A stretch of DNA of 64,000 nucleotides, from positions 1 through 64,000 of the forward strand of contig NZ_BOPC01000027.1 in assembly GCF_016863555.1 (NCBI RefSeq), written 5' to 3'. Numbering within the stretch: the first letter of the stretch is position 1; the number at the start of each line of letters is the position of its first letter. The notes beneath the pieces are model-generated. The model was not told where the DNA came from. It saw only the letters and a list, made by a program, of their open reading frames with translations, and did not search any database. Positions 1 through 8,113 of this stretch are shown here, piece after piece. Both the position numbers and the translations under genes were made by a program. Source of the DNA: Micromonospora qiuiae. Lineage in GTDB: Bacteria > Actinomycetota > Actinomycetes > Mycobacteriales > Micromonosporaceae.

Positions 1-1
1 T

Positions 2-73
2 GCCGAGCCGACCCAGGCCATTCCGCGCGCCGGCGCCGGCGGCGACGCCACCCAGCGCATCGACTTGAGCTGA
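2..73 (+). CDS. C-terminal end of an upstream gene (partial)
   Basis: An open frame enters from the left edge and ends at TGA 71-73. The visible 23 residues are rich in Ala, Gly, Thr and Gln and end in TQRIDLS. This looks like the flexible tail of a longer protein. Nothing here identifies the family. The frame is open and joined to the edge, but the stretch is so short that coding is an inference. Confidence 0.4.
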   Translation, partial: AEPTQAIPRAGAGGDATQRIDLS

Positions 74-113
74 CCGCGAAATCCCGTATCGAGGGCGACC
101 GCGCACGGGCCGA

Positions 114-141
114 TTGTGGGCCGGGCGGTAGCGCATAGGCT
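114..141 (+). promoter_or_regulatory. Putative fbiC promoter, leaderless start
   Basis: TTGTGG (114-119), a 16-nt spacer and TAGGCT (136-141) lie directly before the fbiC ATG at 148. A start site about 7 nt past the -10 box would fall on or beside the ATG. No Shine-Dalgarno sequence is visible, which fits a leaderless mRNA, common in actinobacteria. The call is by inspection only. Confidence 0.35.
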
Positions 142-147
142 GGACGA

Positions 148-2658
148 ATGGTTGATCGGAGCGAGCCGGCGCTGAACGAGGCAGGTGTGCGGCGAGCGTT
201 GCACCGGGCCGCCACCGGGCGGGCGATCGACGTCGGCGAGGCGTCGGCGCTGCTGACCGCCCGGGGCGCGGCACTGGAACAGCTGTTCGACATCGCCGGA
301 GCGATCCGCGACGCCGGCCTGCGGGACGCCGGCCGACCGGGCGTGGTGACGTACTCCAAAAAGGTCTTCATCCCGTTGACCCGGTTGTGCCGGGACCGTT
401 GCCACTACTGCACGTTCGCCACCGTGCCGCACCGGTTGCCGGCGGCGTTCCTCGACCGCGACGAGGTGCTGGCCATCGCGCGCGCCGGTGCGGCCCAGGG
501 GTGCAAGGAGGCGCTGTTCACCCTCGGCGACCGGCCCGAGGAGCGCTGGCCGGCGGCCCGGCGGTGGCTGGACGAGCGGGGGTACGAGTCCACCCTGGAC
601 TACCTGCGGGCCTGCGCGGTCGCGGTGCTGGAGGAGACCGGCCTGCTGCCGCACCTGAACCCTGGCGTGCTCTCCTGGTCGGAGCTGCATCGGCTCAAGC
701 CGGTCGCGCCCAGCATGGGGATGATGCTGGAGACCACGGCGACGCGGCTCTGGTCGGAGCCGGGCGGCCCGCACTACGGCTCGCCGGACAAGGAGCCGGC
801 GGTGCGGTTGCGGGTGCTCGACGACGCCGGCCGGGTCGGTGTGCCGTTCACCACGGGCATCCTGATCGGCATCGGCGAGACCCACGCCGAGCGGGTGGAC
901 GCGATCTTCGCGATCCGGCGGGCCATGCGGGAGTACGGCCACCTCCAGGAGGTGATCGTGCAGAACTTCCGGGCCAAGCCGGACACCGCGATGCGCGGGA
1001 TGCCCGACGCCGAGCTGCACGACCTCGCCGCCACCGTGGCGGTGGCCCGGGTGCTGCTCGGGCCGAAGGCCCGCATCCAGGCGCCGCCGAACCTGATCGC
1101 CGGCGAGTACGACCTGTTGCTGCGGGCCGGCATCGACGACTGGGGCGGGGTCTCGCCGGTGACCCCGGACCACGTCAACCCGGAGCGTCCCTGGCCGCAG
1201 CTCGACGAGTTGGCGGCCCGTACCGCCGCGGCCGGGTTCACGCTGCGCGAGCGGCTGACCATCTACCCGGAGTACGTCCGGGCCGGCGAGCCCTGGCTGG
1301 ATCCGCGCCTGCTGCCGCACGTCGGTGCGCTGGCCGATCCGGAGACCGGGCTGGCCGTGGAGGCGGCCCGGCCGGTGGGACGGCCGTGGCAGGAGCCCGA
1401 CGAGACGTACGGCGGGCGTACCGACCTGCACGTCACCATCGACACCACGGGGCGTACAAAGGATCGGCGGGGCGACTTCGACCACGTGTACGGCGACTGG
1501 TCCGAGGTCGCCGGGAAGATCGGCCGGCAGGCGAGCGTCGGAATCGGCGACGCCGACCTGCGGGCCGGCCTGCGGCTGGCCGCCGAGGATCCGTCGGCGC
1601 TGCTGGAACCCCGGCATGCCGACGCCGCGCTGGCGCTGTTCGCGGCGGACGGCGCGGCGCTGGACGAGCTGTGCCGCACGGCCGACGAGCTGCGCCGGGA
1701 CGCCGTCGGCGACGACGTCACCTACGTGGTGAACCGCAATATCAACTTCAGCAACGTGTGTTACGTGGGGTGCCGCTTCTGTGCCTTCGCGCAACGGGAA
1801 CGCGATGCCGACGCGTACCGGTTGTCGGTGGAGCAGGTCGCCGACCGGGCCGAGGAGGCGTGGGCGGCCGGTGCCGGCGAGGTCTGCATCCAGGGCGGCA
1901 TCGACCCGAAGCTGCCGGTGACCGTCTACGCCGAGCTGATCCGCGCGATCAAGACTCGGGTGCCGCAGATGCACGTGCACGCTTTCTCGCCCATGGAGAT
2001 CGCCACCGCCGCGGCGAAGGCCGGCGTGTCGGTGCGGGAGTGGTTGACCGGGCTGCGCGACGCGGGGCTGGACACCATTCCGGGCACCGCGGCGGAGATT
2101 CTCGACGACGAGGTGCGCTGGGTGCTGACCAAGGGCAAGTTGCCGACCGCCGCCTGGGTCGAGGTGGTCAGCACGGCCCACGAGCTGGGCATCCGGTCCA
2201 GCTCCACGATGATGTACGGCCACGTGGACCATCCCGGGCAGTGGCTGGCGCACTTCCGGGTGCTGGCCGGCGTGCAGGACCGCACCGGCGGGTTCACCGA
2301 GTTCGTGGCGTTGCCGTTCGTGCACACCAACGCCCCGATCTACCTTGCCGGCATCGCCCGGCCCGGTCCGACCTGGCGGGAGAACCGGGCGGTGCACGCG
2401 ATGGCCCGGGTGCTGCTGCACGGCCGGATCGACAACATCCAGTGCTCGTGGGTGAAGCTGGGCGACGAGGGCACCGCCGAGATGCTGCGCAGCGGCTGCA
2501 ACGACCTGGGCGGCACGTTGATGGAGGAGACCATTTCGCGGATGGCGGGTTCGGACAACGGCTCGGCGCGTACCGAGGAGCAGCTGCGGGCGATCGCGGC
2601 GGCGGCGGGACGGCCAGCGCGTAGGCGTACGACTGCGTACGGTCACGTCGCCGCGTAG
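148..2658 (+). CDS. fbiC: FbiC, bifunctional FO synthase (CofG-CofH fusion)
   Basis: The 836-aa protein carries two radical-SAM domains, the arrangement of actinobacterial FbiC. The first (CofG half) has the cluster motif CRDRCHYC, with Cys81, Cys85 and Cys88. The second (CofH half) has CYVGCRFC, with Cys538, Cys542 and Cys545. The enzyme joins 5-amino-6-ribitylamino-uracil to tyrosine to give FO, the deazaflavin chromophore of coenzyme F420. Length and motif order are normal for the family. The ATG at 148 has no clear ribosome binding site, and a promoter-like sequence ends 6 nt upstream. A GC-rich hairpin follows the stop codon, so the gene looks monocistronic. Confidence 0.96.
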   Translation: MVDRSEPALNEAGVRRALHRAATGRAIDVGEASALLTARGAALEQLFDIAGAIRDAGLRDAGRPGVVTYSKKVFIPLTRLCRDRCHYCTFATVPHRLPAAFLDRDEVLAIARAGAAQGCKEALFTLGDRPEERWPAARRWLDERGYESTLDYLRACAVAVLEETGLLPHLNPGVLSWSELHRLKPVAPSMGMMLETTATRLWSEPGGPHYGSPDKEPAVRLRVLDDAGRVGVPFTTGILIGIGETHAERVDAIFAIRRAMREYGHLQEVIVQNFRAKPDTAMRGMPDAELHDLAATVAVARVLLGPKARIQAPPNLIAGEYDLLLRAGIDDWGGVSPVTPDHVNPERPWPQLDELAARTAAAGFTLRERLTIYPEYVRAGEPWLDPRLLPHVGALADPETGLAVEAARPVGRPWQEPDETYGGRTDLHVTIDTTGRTKDRRGDFDHVYGDWSEVAGKIGRQASVGIGDADLRAGLRLAAEDPSALLEPRHADAALALFAADGAALDELCRTADELRRDAVGDDVTYVVNRNINFSNVCYVGCRFCAFAQRERDADAYRLSVEQVADRAEEAWAAGAGEVCIQGGIDPKLPVTVYAELIRAIKTRVPQMHVHAFSPMEIATAAAKAGVSVREWLTGLRDAGLDTIPGTAAEILDDEVRWVLTKGKLPTAAWVEVVSTAHELGIRSSSTMMYGHVDHPGQWLAHFRVLAGVQDRTGGFTEFVALPFVHTNAPIYLAGIARPGPTWRENRAVHAMARVLLHGRIDNIQCSWVKLGDEGTAEMLRSGCNDLGGTLMEETISRMAGSDNGSARTEEQLRAIAAAAGRPARRRTTAYGHVAA

Positions 2659-2721
2659 CGTCGAACCTTCGCCGGACGGCAGCCGTACCTGTCGATGCCG
2701 GCGGCGGTAGCGGCGAGGACC

Positions 2722-2752
2722 GCCGCCGGTCACCCTCGCGGGGGCCGGCGGC
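2722..2752 (+). terminator. Hairpin downstream of fbiC
   Basis: GCCGCCGG (2722-2729) pairs perfectly with CCGGCGGC (2745-2752) across a 15-nt loop. There is no T-run, as is usual for high-GC actinobacterial terminators. It lies about 65 nt past the fbiC stop codon. Confidence 0.4.
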
Positions 2753-2812
2753 CGTCGTCCCGACCCCTGCCCGCCATCGCGGGCGCGTGCGCGCGCCGCC
2801 GGAAAGGTTGCC

Positions 2813-3094
2813 ATGAGAACTGAGACGCGTAAGCGGCGCTGGCCGAAACTTACCCGCCGACAGACGTTGACGGCCGCGGCCAGCGCCACCCTCGGCGCCG
2901 CTGCGCTCGCCGTGCCCGGTCTGTCTGCCGCTGGCGATGGCGACAAGGGCGCGGCCGCCGGTCCGGACGAGACGATCATCGTGCATCTGCGCGACGCCCG
3001 GAACGGCACGATGGACGTGTTCGTCGGCGAGTCCCGCCTCCAGGTGCGTGACAAGGGCCTGGCGGACCGGCTGCGCAAGGCCGCGCGGCGTTAG
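2813..3094 (+). CDS. Small Tat-exported protein of unknown function
   Basis: The 93-aa product starts at ATG 2813 behind GGAAAGG. A twin-arginine motif (TRRQTLT) precedes an Ala-rich hydrophobic stretch ending near LSAAG, so export through the Tat pathway is predicted. The mature part (about 50 aa) contains DETIIVHLRDA and DVFVGE and ends in a basic helix. No enzyme motif is visible. The gene lies about 100 nt before the DUF4331 gene and reads the same way, so the two may be co-expressed. I do not recognise a named family. Confidence 0.75.
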   Translation: MRTETRKRRWPKLTRRQTLTAAASATLGAAALAVPGLSAAGDGDKGAAAGPDETIIVHLRDARNGTMDVFVGESRLQVRDKGLADRLRKAARR

Positions 3095-3192
3095 CTTTCC
3101 GGCCCGCTCCGCCCCGCCCCTGGCCCGGCCCCGGCTCTCGGTGGCCGGCCAGCTATCCAATTCACCATTTCGCCCAGTGAGGTGGATTCGCC

Positions 3193-4482
3193 ATGTCTTC
3201 ACATCGTGAGGCGCCGGAGATCGCCAAGGATCCGGTCGCCGATTCGTCGGACCTCTACGCCTTCGTCACCCCGAACAAGCCGGACACGATGACGTTGATC
3301 GCCAACTACGTACCTTTGCAGCTGCCCTCGGGTGGGCCGAATTTCTTCGAGTTCGGTGACGACGTGCGGTACGAGATCCACATCGACAACAACGGCGACG
3401 GCGAGCCGGAGGTCACCTACCGCTTCGAGTTCACCACCGAAATCACCAACCCGAACAGCTTCCTCTACAACACCGGCCCGATCGAGTTGCTGGAGAGCGA
3501 GAACTGGAACCGGCGACAGTTCTACAGCCTGACCCGGATCGCCGACGGCCGGACGCGGCTGTTGGCCCGCAAGCTGCCCTGCCCGCCGAGCAACGTCGGT
3601 CGGCTCTCCATCCCGCGCTACGACGACCTGGTCCGTCAGGCCACCTTTTCGCTCTCCACCGGGGAGAAGGTCTTCGCCGGGCAGCGTGCGGACGGCTTCT
3701 ACGTCGACCTCGGCGCGATCTTCGACCTCGGCACGCTGCGGCCCTTCCAGCAGCTGCACGTGGCCGGGCGAAAGCTTTTCCGAAATGCCGGCGAGCCGGT
3801 CAATGCCCTCGACCGGATGAACGTGCACAGCCTCGCCCTGCAGGTGCCGCTGAACAAGGTGCGGCGGCGGGCCAACCGCTACCACTGGCAGGAGCCGGCC
3901 TCGGTGATCGGGGTGTGGACGTCGGCGTCCCGCCGCCAGGTGAAGGTGCTCGGGGACAGGGCGGCGGGCGACACCGACGCCGGGCCCTTCACTCAGGTGT
4001 CGCGGTTGGGCAACCCGTTGTTCAACGAGGTCATCGTGCCGATGGCGCAGAAGGATCTGTGGAACACCCTGCCGCCGACGGAGGACAAACGGTTCGCGAA
4101 GTTCGTCGAACAGCCGGAACTGGCCGCCCTGCTGCCGGTGCTCTATCCGGGGGTCTTCGACAACCTCGCCAAGCTGAACAGGTCGAAGAAGGCCCGGGCC
4201 GACCTGGTCGCCATCCTGCTCACCGGCATTCCGGAGGGATTGATCAACGGTTTCAGCAACGCCACCGGTGACGTCCAGGCCGACATGCTGCGGCTGAACA
4301 CGGCCATCCCGCCGGCTCGCCGCCCGAACCGGCTGGGGGTGCTCGGCGGCGATCTGGCGGGATACCCGAACGGGCGCCGAGTCACCGATGACGTGGTGAC
4401 CATCGCGTTGCGGGCCATCGCGGGGCTGACCGTGCCGCTGGTGGACAGAAATTCACACCGGACGACGCGGCGGCGGCAGTGA
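3193..4482 (+). CDS. DUF4331 family protein, frameshifted near the C-terminus
   Basis: The product begins MSSHREAPEIAKDPVADSSD, the hallmark N-terminus of the DUF4331 family, and keeps the family character up to TVPLVDR near residue 420. A calcium-loop-like DNNGDGEPE lies near residue 70. From about codon 419 the frame is lost: it reads NSHRTTRRRQ and stops at 4482. The next frame (4449-4586) encodes a continuation, KFTPDDAAAAV to FNNPPAQA. An intact protein would have about 463 residues. The shift is at about 4446-4449 and is equivalent to one missing base. A sequencing error and a true mutation cannot be told apart here. The function of DUF4331 proteins is unknown. No signal peptide is seen on this one. 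Confidence 0.88.
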   Translation: MSSHREAPEIAKDPVADSSDLYAFVTPNKPDTMTLIANYVPLQLPSGGPNFFEFGDDVRYEIHIDNNGDGEPEVTYRFEFTTEITNPNSFLYNTGPIELLESENWNRRQFYSLTRIADGRTRLLARKLPCPPSNVGRLSIPRYDDLVRQATFSLSTGEKVFAGQRADGFYVDLGAIFDLGTLRPFQQLHVAGRKLFRNAGEPVNALDRMNVHSLALQVPLNKVRRRANRYHWQEPASVIGVWTSASRRQVKVLGDRAAGDTDAGPFTQVSRLGNPLFNEVIVPMAQKDLWNTLPPTEDKRFAKFVEQPELAALLPVLYPGVFDNLAKLNRSKKARADLVAILLTGIPEGLINGFSNATGDVQADMLRLNTAIPPARRPNRLGVLGGDLAGYPNGRRVTDDVVTIALRAIAGLTVPLVDRNSHRTTRRRQ

Positions 4483-4586
4483 CCCCGGGGCTGACCGAGG
4501 CGGACGTGACCGCGCCCTTCCTGCGCAACTTCCCGTTCCTCGGTACGCCCTACGACGGGTTCAACAACCCGCCGGCACAGGCCTGA
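4449..4586 (+). pseudogene. Out-of-frame C-terminal part of the DUF4331 gene
   Basis: In the frame offset from the main gene this segment reads KFTPDDAAAAVTPGLTEADV, then LRNFPFLGTPYDGFNN and PPAQA, ending at TGA 4584-4586. It joins seamlessly in sense to the main frame at Asp418 and gives a typical family ending. It has no start codon of its own and is best read as the displaced tail. Confidence 0.8.
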
Positions 4587-4601
4587 GTCGGAGACGGGAG
4601 C

Positions 4602-4946
4602 GTGACCGAGCACTCGCACGCCTACGGGCCGACGGGTAGCGGGACGGTGCTGCTCAACGTGGGTGGCGACACCGGTGCCCTGATCATCCATACCGGGCGA
4701 CAGTTGCTCGGCCGGGAGATCGAGGTGAGCCGGGCCGACCGGGCGGGCGAGCCGCGTACGCATGCCGCGGTGCGGGAGCGTCAGGTTCGCGACGGCACCT
4801 TCCACAGTGCGGTCTATCCAGACCTTGCCGCCGGCTTCTATACCGTTTGGTGGGACGCCGACACGCCGGTCGGCGCGGTCACCGTAGCCGGCGGCGTAGT
4901 CGCCGAATTCATTTGGCCCACCAGCGCATATCCGGCTGCCGACTGA
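4602..4946 (+). CDS. Conserved small hypothetical protein downstream of DUF4331
   Basis: The 114-aa product starts at GTG 4602 behind GGGAG, 15 nt after the displaced DUF4331 tail, so the two genes are probably one transcript. It opens with a His-containing segment (TEHSHAYGPTGSGTVLLNVG), followed by alternating hydrophobic strands and a C-terminal GFYTVWWDAD. The pattern suggests a small beta-rich domain. No signal peptide, membrane segment or catalytic motif is visible. A strong hairpin follows at 4964-5002. Function unknown. Confidence 0.75.
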   Translation: MTEHSHAYGPTGSGTVLLNVGGDTGALIIHTGRQLLGREIEVSRADRAGEPRTHAAVRERQVRDGTFHSAVYPDLAAGFYTVWWDADTPVGAVTVAGGVVAEFIWPTSAYPAAD

Positions 4947-4963
4947 CCGGCGAGGCCCGCCGA

Positions 4964-5002
4964 CGACCGCGTCCCGTCCACTATGTGGGCGGGACGCGGT
5001 CG
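4964..5002 (+). terminator. Strong hairpin terminator after the DUF4331 operon
   Basis: CGACCGCGTCCCG (4964-4976) is perfectly complementary to CGGGACGCGGTCG (4990-5002). This gives a 13-bp stem with a 13-nt loop, 18 nt past the stop at 4946. Confidence 0.7.
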
Positions 5003-5415
5003 TTGTGCCCCCGCTCGGCGAGCAGGGCCGGCGAAGGCGGGTTAATCTTGCGGCTCAAGATCAACGGATCTTGACGGGTGGCTCTCCCGGGGGTTGGTGC
5101 CGGGTCCTACCGTGCCGGTGGGGCGCTCCGCCACGGGAGAAAACTCCGGCAACTCGCCGGGGAGGGCGTTACTCGGCCGGGGTCTGAATCGATAGGGCAA
5201 GGCGAGACGGGGTGGTCCGGGCCAATCGTCCGGGCGCGTGTCGGGAGGGCGACTCCAATATCAAGTTTGGCTTGACGGCGCACGCATTACACGCGTGTAA
5301 TTTGAATGGGGTTGTTCGCACGGAACGCAGCAAAACGGGTCCGGACGGACAAACACGCCTTTCGCGTGGGGGGTTGCAGCGGCGATGACGCCGGTGCGCG
5401 ACAAGGAGGCAATTG
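5003..5415 (+). other. Long whiB leader region
   Basis: About 410 nt without a credible gene. It contains a hairpin-forming repeat at 5056-5073 (CAAGATC-AACG-GATCTTG), an inverted repeat TCAAG-N5-CTTGA at 5261-5275, the promoter and palindrome listed separately, and the whiB ribosome binding site AAGGAGG just before 5413. Long regulated leaders are usual for whiB-type genes. Confidence 0.5.
5272..5301 (+). promoter_or_regulatory. Putative whiB promoter with palindromic operator
   Basis: TTGACG (5272-5277), an 18-nt spacer and TGTAAT (5296-5301) resemble a vegetative promoter. The perfect 16-bp palindrome ATTACACGCGTGTAAT (5286-5301) covers the spacer end and the whole -10 box. A protein bound there would block RNA polymerase, so repression is the simple reading. 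The start codon lies about 115 nt downstream. Confidence 0.5.
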
Positions 5416-5673
5416 ATGGACGGCCAGCTCGAGGCGGCCGACCTGCTCGGGAACGCGCCGGAGTGGCAGGAGCGGGCGCTGTGCTCGCAGACCGACCCGG
5501 AAGCGTTCTTTCCCGAGAAGGGCGGCTCGACCCGGGAAGCAAAGCGGATCTGCTCGCGGTGCGAGGTCAAGACGGAATGTCTCGAGTACGCCCTCGGCCA
5601 GGACGAGCGGTTCGGTATCTGGGGTGGGCTCTCCGAGCGGGAACGGCGCCGACTGAAGCGCCAGGCAGCCTGA
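5416..5673 (+). CDS. whiB: WhiB-family iron-sulfur regulator (WhiB/WhiB2 type)
   Basis: The 85-aa protein matches developmental WhiB (WhiB2/WhmD type). Four cluster ligands are visible: Cys23, Cys46, Cys49 and Cys55, the last three as C-X2-C-X5-C. They are followed by the turn GIWGG and a basic C-terminus (SERERRRLKRQ). WhiB proteins bind a 4Fe-4S cluster and act with sigma factors; this subgroup controls septation and sporulation or cell division. I chose ATG 5416; a TTG at 5413 is in frame immediately before it. AAGGAGG sits at normal distance. The zincin-like gene downstream is convergent. In other actinobacteria whiB lies near manB/manA, and here the same genes are about 21 kb away. Confidence 0.93.
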   Translation: MDGQLEAADLLGNAPEWQERALCSQTDPEAFFPEKGGSTREAKRICSRCEVKTECLEYALGQDERFGIWGGLSERERRRLKRQAA

Positions 5674-5736
5674 TTCGTCGGGCCGGGGCGGTTGGGGGAC
5701 CGCCCTGCCCGACGAGGCGTGCCGCCGGAGGCGGCC

Positions 5737-6186
5737 TCAGGCCAACTCGTCCGGGTCCACGCCGAGCAGGTTCGCCACCTGCTCAATGATCACGTCGTGC
5801 ACCAGGTCGGCGAGATCCTCCCGATCCATGGCCCGGAACTCCAGCGGCCGCCGGTACAGCACGATCCGGGGCGGCAACTCCTGGCGGCCGGGCCGGCCCG
5901 GAAGCAGCCGGGCCAACGGCACCTCGCCGTCCTCGAGCACGTCCGAGTCGTAGACGTTCAGTTCAGGCGGGACGTCCTCGACGGCGAACTCCACCCCGGC
6001 CAGCTCCTTGGCGAACCGGCGTTCGAGCGTCTCGACGGTGTCCAGCACGAGATCGTCGAAGATCTCCGCCTTGGTACGCGCCAGCGGCACGGTTGCCGGC
6101 ACCAGCCGCCCGCGCAGGCCGCGACCGTGGCGATCGCGATGCACCCGCCGGTTGACTCCGGGGCGGCGGTTGTCCGGGATCGTCAT
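5737..6186 (-). CDS. Zincin-like metallopeptidase family protein lacking HEXXH
   Basis: The 149-aa protein has the layout of the actinobacterial minimal zincin family encoded beside whiB. An Arg-rich N-terminus is followed by a core with LPPRIVLYRRPLEF and the C-terminal helix LADLVHDVIIEQVANLLGVD. In active members the last segment reads roughly VVHEVAHHFGID. Here the aligned residues are EQVAN, so both His and the Glu of HEXXH are gone. It is probably not a peptidase unless the metal site differs. I chose the ATG at 6186 (MTIPDNRRP); a longer frame reaches 6273 but its extension looks non-coding. It is divergent from the DUF3499 gene. Confidence 0.8.
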   Translation of the reverse strand: MTIPDNRRPGVNRRVHRDRHGRGLRGRLVPATVPLARTKAEIFDDLVLDTVETLERRFAKELAGVEFAVEDVPPELNVYDSDVLEDGEVPLARLLPGRPGRQELPPRIVLYRRPLEFRAMDREDLADLVHDVIIEQVANLLGVDPDELA

Positions 6187-6337
6187 GAGGCAAAGGGTAG
6201 CCCCCGGGCGGGACGGGGCCACAACAGCTCGGAACCACGGCGAGCCGCGCCGTGGCGGCGAGAATGTGATCACTCATACGGGCGTGTCGCAACGCGAACC
6301 AGTGCGCCCGACCCGGTAATGGAGATACCCTGCGCCC

Positions 6338-6706
6338 GTGAGGTCACCACGGCGCTGCTCCCGTAACGGCTGCCCCCGGCAAGCGGTCGCGACGCTGACC
6401 TATGTCTACAACGAGTCAACCGCCGTGGTGGGCCCGCTGGCAGCCTTCGCCGAGCCACACACGTACGACCTCTGCGAGCCCCACGCGCGCAGCCTCACCG
6501 CCCCTCGGGGGTGGGAGGTGGTCCGGCACGAGGGCGAGTTCGAACCGCCGCCGCCCACCACCGACGACCTGGTGGCGCTGGCCGAAGCGGTCCGGGAGGC
6601 GGCCCGCCCGACCCCCCGTCCGCCTCAGGACGACCAGAACCAGCCGCCGAACATGCCGGCCACCTCCCGCCGCGGTCACCTCCGCGTCATCCCCCCACCG
6701 CACTGA
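6338..6706 (+). CDS. DUF3499 family protein
   Basis: The 122-aa product begins MRSPRRCSRNGCPRQAVATL. The CSRNGC pair near the start and the later LCEPHA are typical of the small DUF3499 proteins found in the whiB-manB neighbourhood of actinobacteria. The Cys/His set could bind a metal. The C-terminal third is Pro-rich and probably disordered. It starts at GTG 6338 with a 151-nt divergent spacer from the zincin-like gene. Its role is unknown. It marks the left border of a roughly 20-kb accessory stretch. Confidence 0.82.
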   Translation: MRSPRRCSRNGCPRQAVATLTYVYNESTAVVGPLAAFAEPHTYDLCEPHARSLTAPRGWEVVRHEGEFEPPPPTTDDLVALAEAVREAARPTPRPPQDDQNQPPNMPATSRRGHLRVIPPPH

Positions 6707-6758
6707 CCCCGCCCCGCTTCTCACCGTCTCTCGGTGGGCCCTTTGGCGGGGCTGGCTC

Positions 6759-6900
6759 TGTCGAGCTGAGGGCGGGAGTGGGTCGGGGCGTGTGGTGGGG
6801 CTGGCCGTGTCGAGCTGAGGGCGGGAGTGGGTCGGGGCGTGTGGTGGGGCTGGCCGTGTCGAGCTGAAGGCGCGAACGGGTCGGGGCGTTTGGCGGGGCA
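6759..6900 (+). repeat. 49-bp tandem repeat, about 2.9 copies
   Basis: Copies begin at 6759, 6808 and 6857, each with TGTCGAGCTGA. The first two are essentially identical over 49 bp, while the third has diverged (AAGGCGCGAACGGG) and is truncated. The unit is G-rich on this strand. The same opening motif recurs at 19971, so this is a member of a dispersed family. Confidence 0.85.
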
Positions 6901-7015
6901 ATGACGAGCGGTCGGTCCGTCGGGTTGGGTGCGGTGCTGGCGGGGCGGTGCGTTGATCTCGGAGGCCACCAGCCCCGGGGTCATCGTGTGATGGCGTTAA
7001 CGGTTCAGCTCGACA
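6857..7015 (+). repeat. Inverted-repeat-bounded element, copy 1
   Basis: TGTCGAGCTG (6857-6866) and its exact reverse complement CAGCTCGACA (7006-7015) bound a 159-bp non-coding segment. A second segment with the same 10-bp ends lies at 19971-20093, and the two share internal similarity near the left end (GGCG-GAACGG). No gene lies within. It resembles a MITE or a short intergenic repeat. Confidence 0.55.
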
Positions 7016-7090
7016 GGGGCAACAGGAGCGAGCGCCGCCGGGTACGAGCTGACCGGCCTGGTCCTCGGCGGCAGTGAGGTGCTGAGCCTC

Positions 7091-7136
7091 GCATCACGTC
7101 GACTGGCCGTCGGGCATCACGTCGACTGGCCGTCGG
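7091..7136 (+). repeat. Perfect 23-bp tandem duplication
   Basis: Two adjacent identical 23-bp copies (7091-7113 and 7114-7136) each begin GCATCACGTCGACTGG. The region from 6707 to 7342 otherwise holds only the repeats listed, with no credible gene. Confidence 0.85.
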
Positions 7137-7342
7137 CGGTCGCCAGGGGTGGGGCTTGCCGGGGCCGGTCGTCCGGCGGCAGTGGCCGCCCGGGGCGTGT
7201 TCGGGGCGTTTCGGGGGCCTCTGTGGCGCACCTCGGATATGGCGAAACAGTCTCGGCGGCGACACGCCGGCGCGAGGCGGCAAGCGCCACTCAGAGTGGC
7301 TAGCGTGCGGCGGAGGGTGATGTCCATCGGGAGAGGTCGACG

Positions 7343-8113
7343 GTGAACGAAATACTCCGGTTGGCGATGGCGGACAAGGGCGAGACCGCCGAGTCGTTGG
7401 CGGCGAAGGTCGGGGTCGACCCGAAGACGGCGGGCCGGTGGCTGACCGACGATCGGATCCCGCATCCACGGACCCGGATCGCCGTCGCCACGGTCCTCGG
7501 GTGCGAGGCCAAGAAGCTCTGGCCGGAACCGTTCCGGCGGCGGGACCTGCCCTGGTTCCAGGAGTGGGCGGATCTGGAACAGAAGGCCAAGTCGATCCGG
7601 TCGTACCAGCCATTGCTCGTGCCGGGTCTGCTTCAGACCGAGGCGTACGCCCGAGCCGTGCTGGCCACCGGCGGCCTGCTGTCGCCCACGGAGGTGGAGG
7701 AGGTCGTCGCCGGGCGGTTGGCGCGGCAGCGGGTGCTTGAGCGCGACGTCCCGCTCCAGTTGATCACGGTGATCGACGAGGTGGTGTTGCGCCGCCAGGT
7801 GGGCGGCGACCGGGCGGTGATGGCCGGGCAGTTGACCCACCTGGCCGACCTGGGCGAGCGGGAGCACGTGCAGGTGCGGGTGATCCCGGCAGAAAACCCG
7901 TGGCACACCGGCCTGGCCGGGCCGTTCGTGCTGGCCCGCACGCCGGACGGGTCCGAGGCGGCCTACCTCGACAACCAACTGCGCGGTCAGGTGGTGACCG
8001 AGCGTGCCGATCTTGCTAGCCTCAATACGAGATGGGAGAGCGTCACCGGTGAGGCGCTGCCCCGTCGCCGGTCCATCGAGCTGATCAGGGAAGTGGCGAC
8101 GACATGGAGATGA
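7343..8113 (+). CDS. XRE-family transcriptional regulator with DUF5753
   Basis: The 256-aa protein has an N-terminal helix-turn-helix (about residues 5-55, ESLAAKVGVDPKTAGRWL). This is followed by the actinobacterial DUF5753 domain, with the typical IRSYQPLLVPGLLQTEAYARA, a VLRRQVGG segment, and AYLDNQLRGQVV near the end. Such proteins are paired with a DUF397 partner and occur in many copies in Streptomyces and Micromonospora, where some affect development and antibiotic production. The GTG at 7343 has GGGAGAGG upstream. The last 10 nt overlap the DUF397 gene, which implies translational coupling. Confidence 0.9.
   Translation: MNEILRLAMADKGETAESLAAKVGVDPKTAGRWLTDDRIPHPRTRIAVATVLGCEAKKLWPEPFRRRDLPWFQEWADLEQKAKSIRSYQPLLVPGLLQTEAYARAVLATGGLLSPTEVEEVVAGRLARQRVLERDVPLQLITVIDEVVLRRQVGGDRAVMAGQLTHLADLGEREHVQVRVIPAENPWHTGLAGPFVLARTPDGSEAAYLDNQLRGQVVTERADLASLNTRWESVTGEALPRRRSIELIREVATTWR

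Noticed and set aside
5056..5073. Terminator or riboswitch in the whiB leader
   Set aside because: The CAAGATC/GATCTTG hairpin has only 7 bp and nothing downstream supports a switch; it is recorded only within the leader entry.
6759..6900. CRISPR array
   Set aside because: The 49-bp units are contiguous without unique spacers and there are no cas genes.
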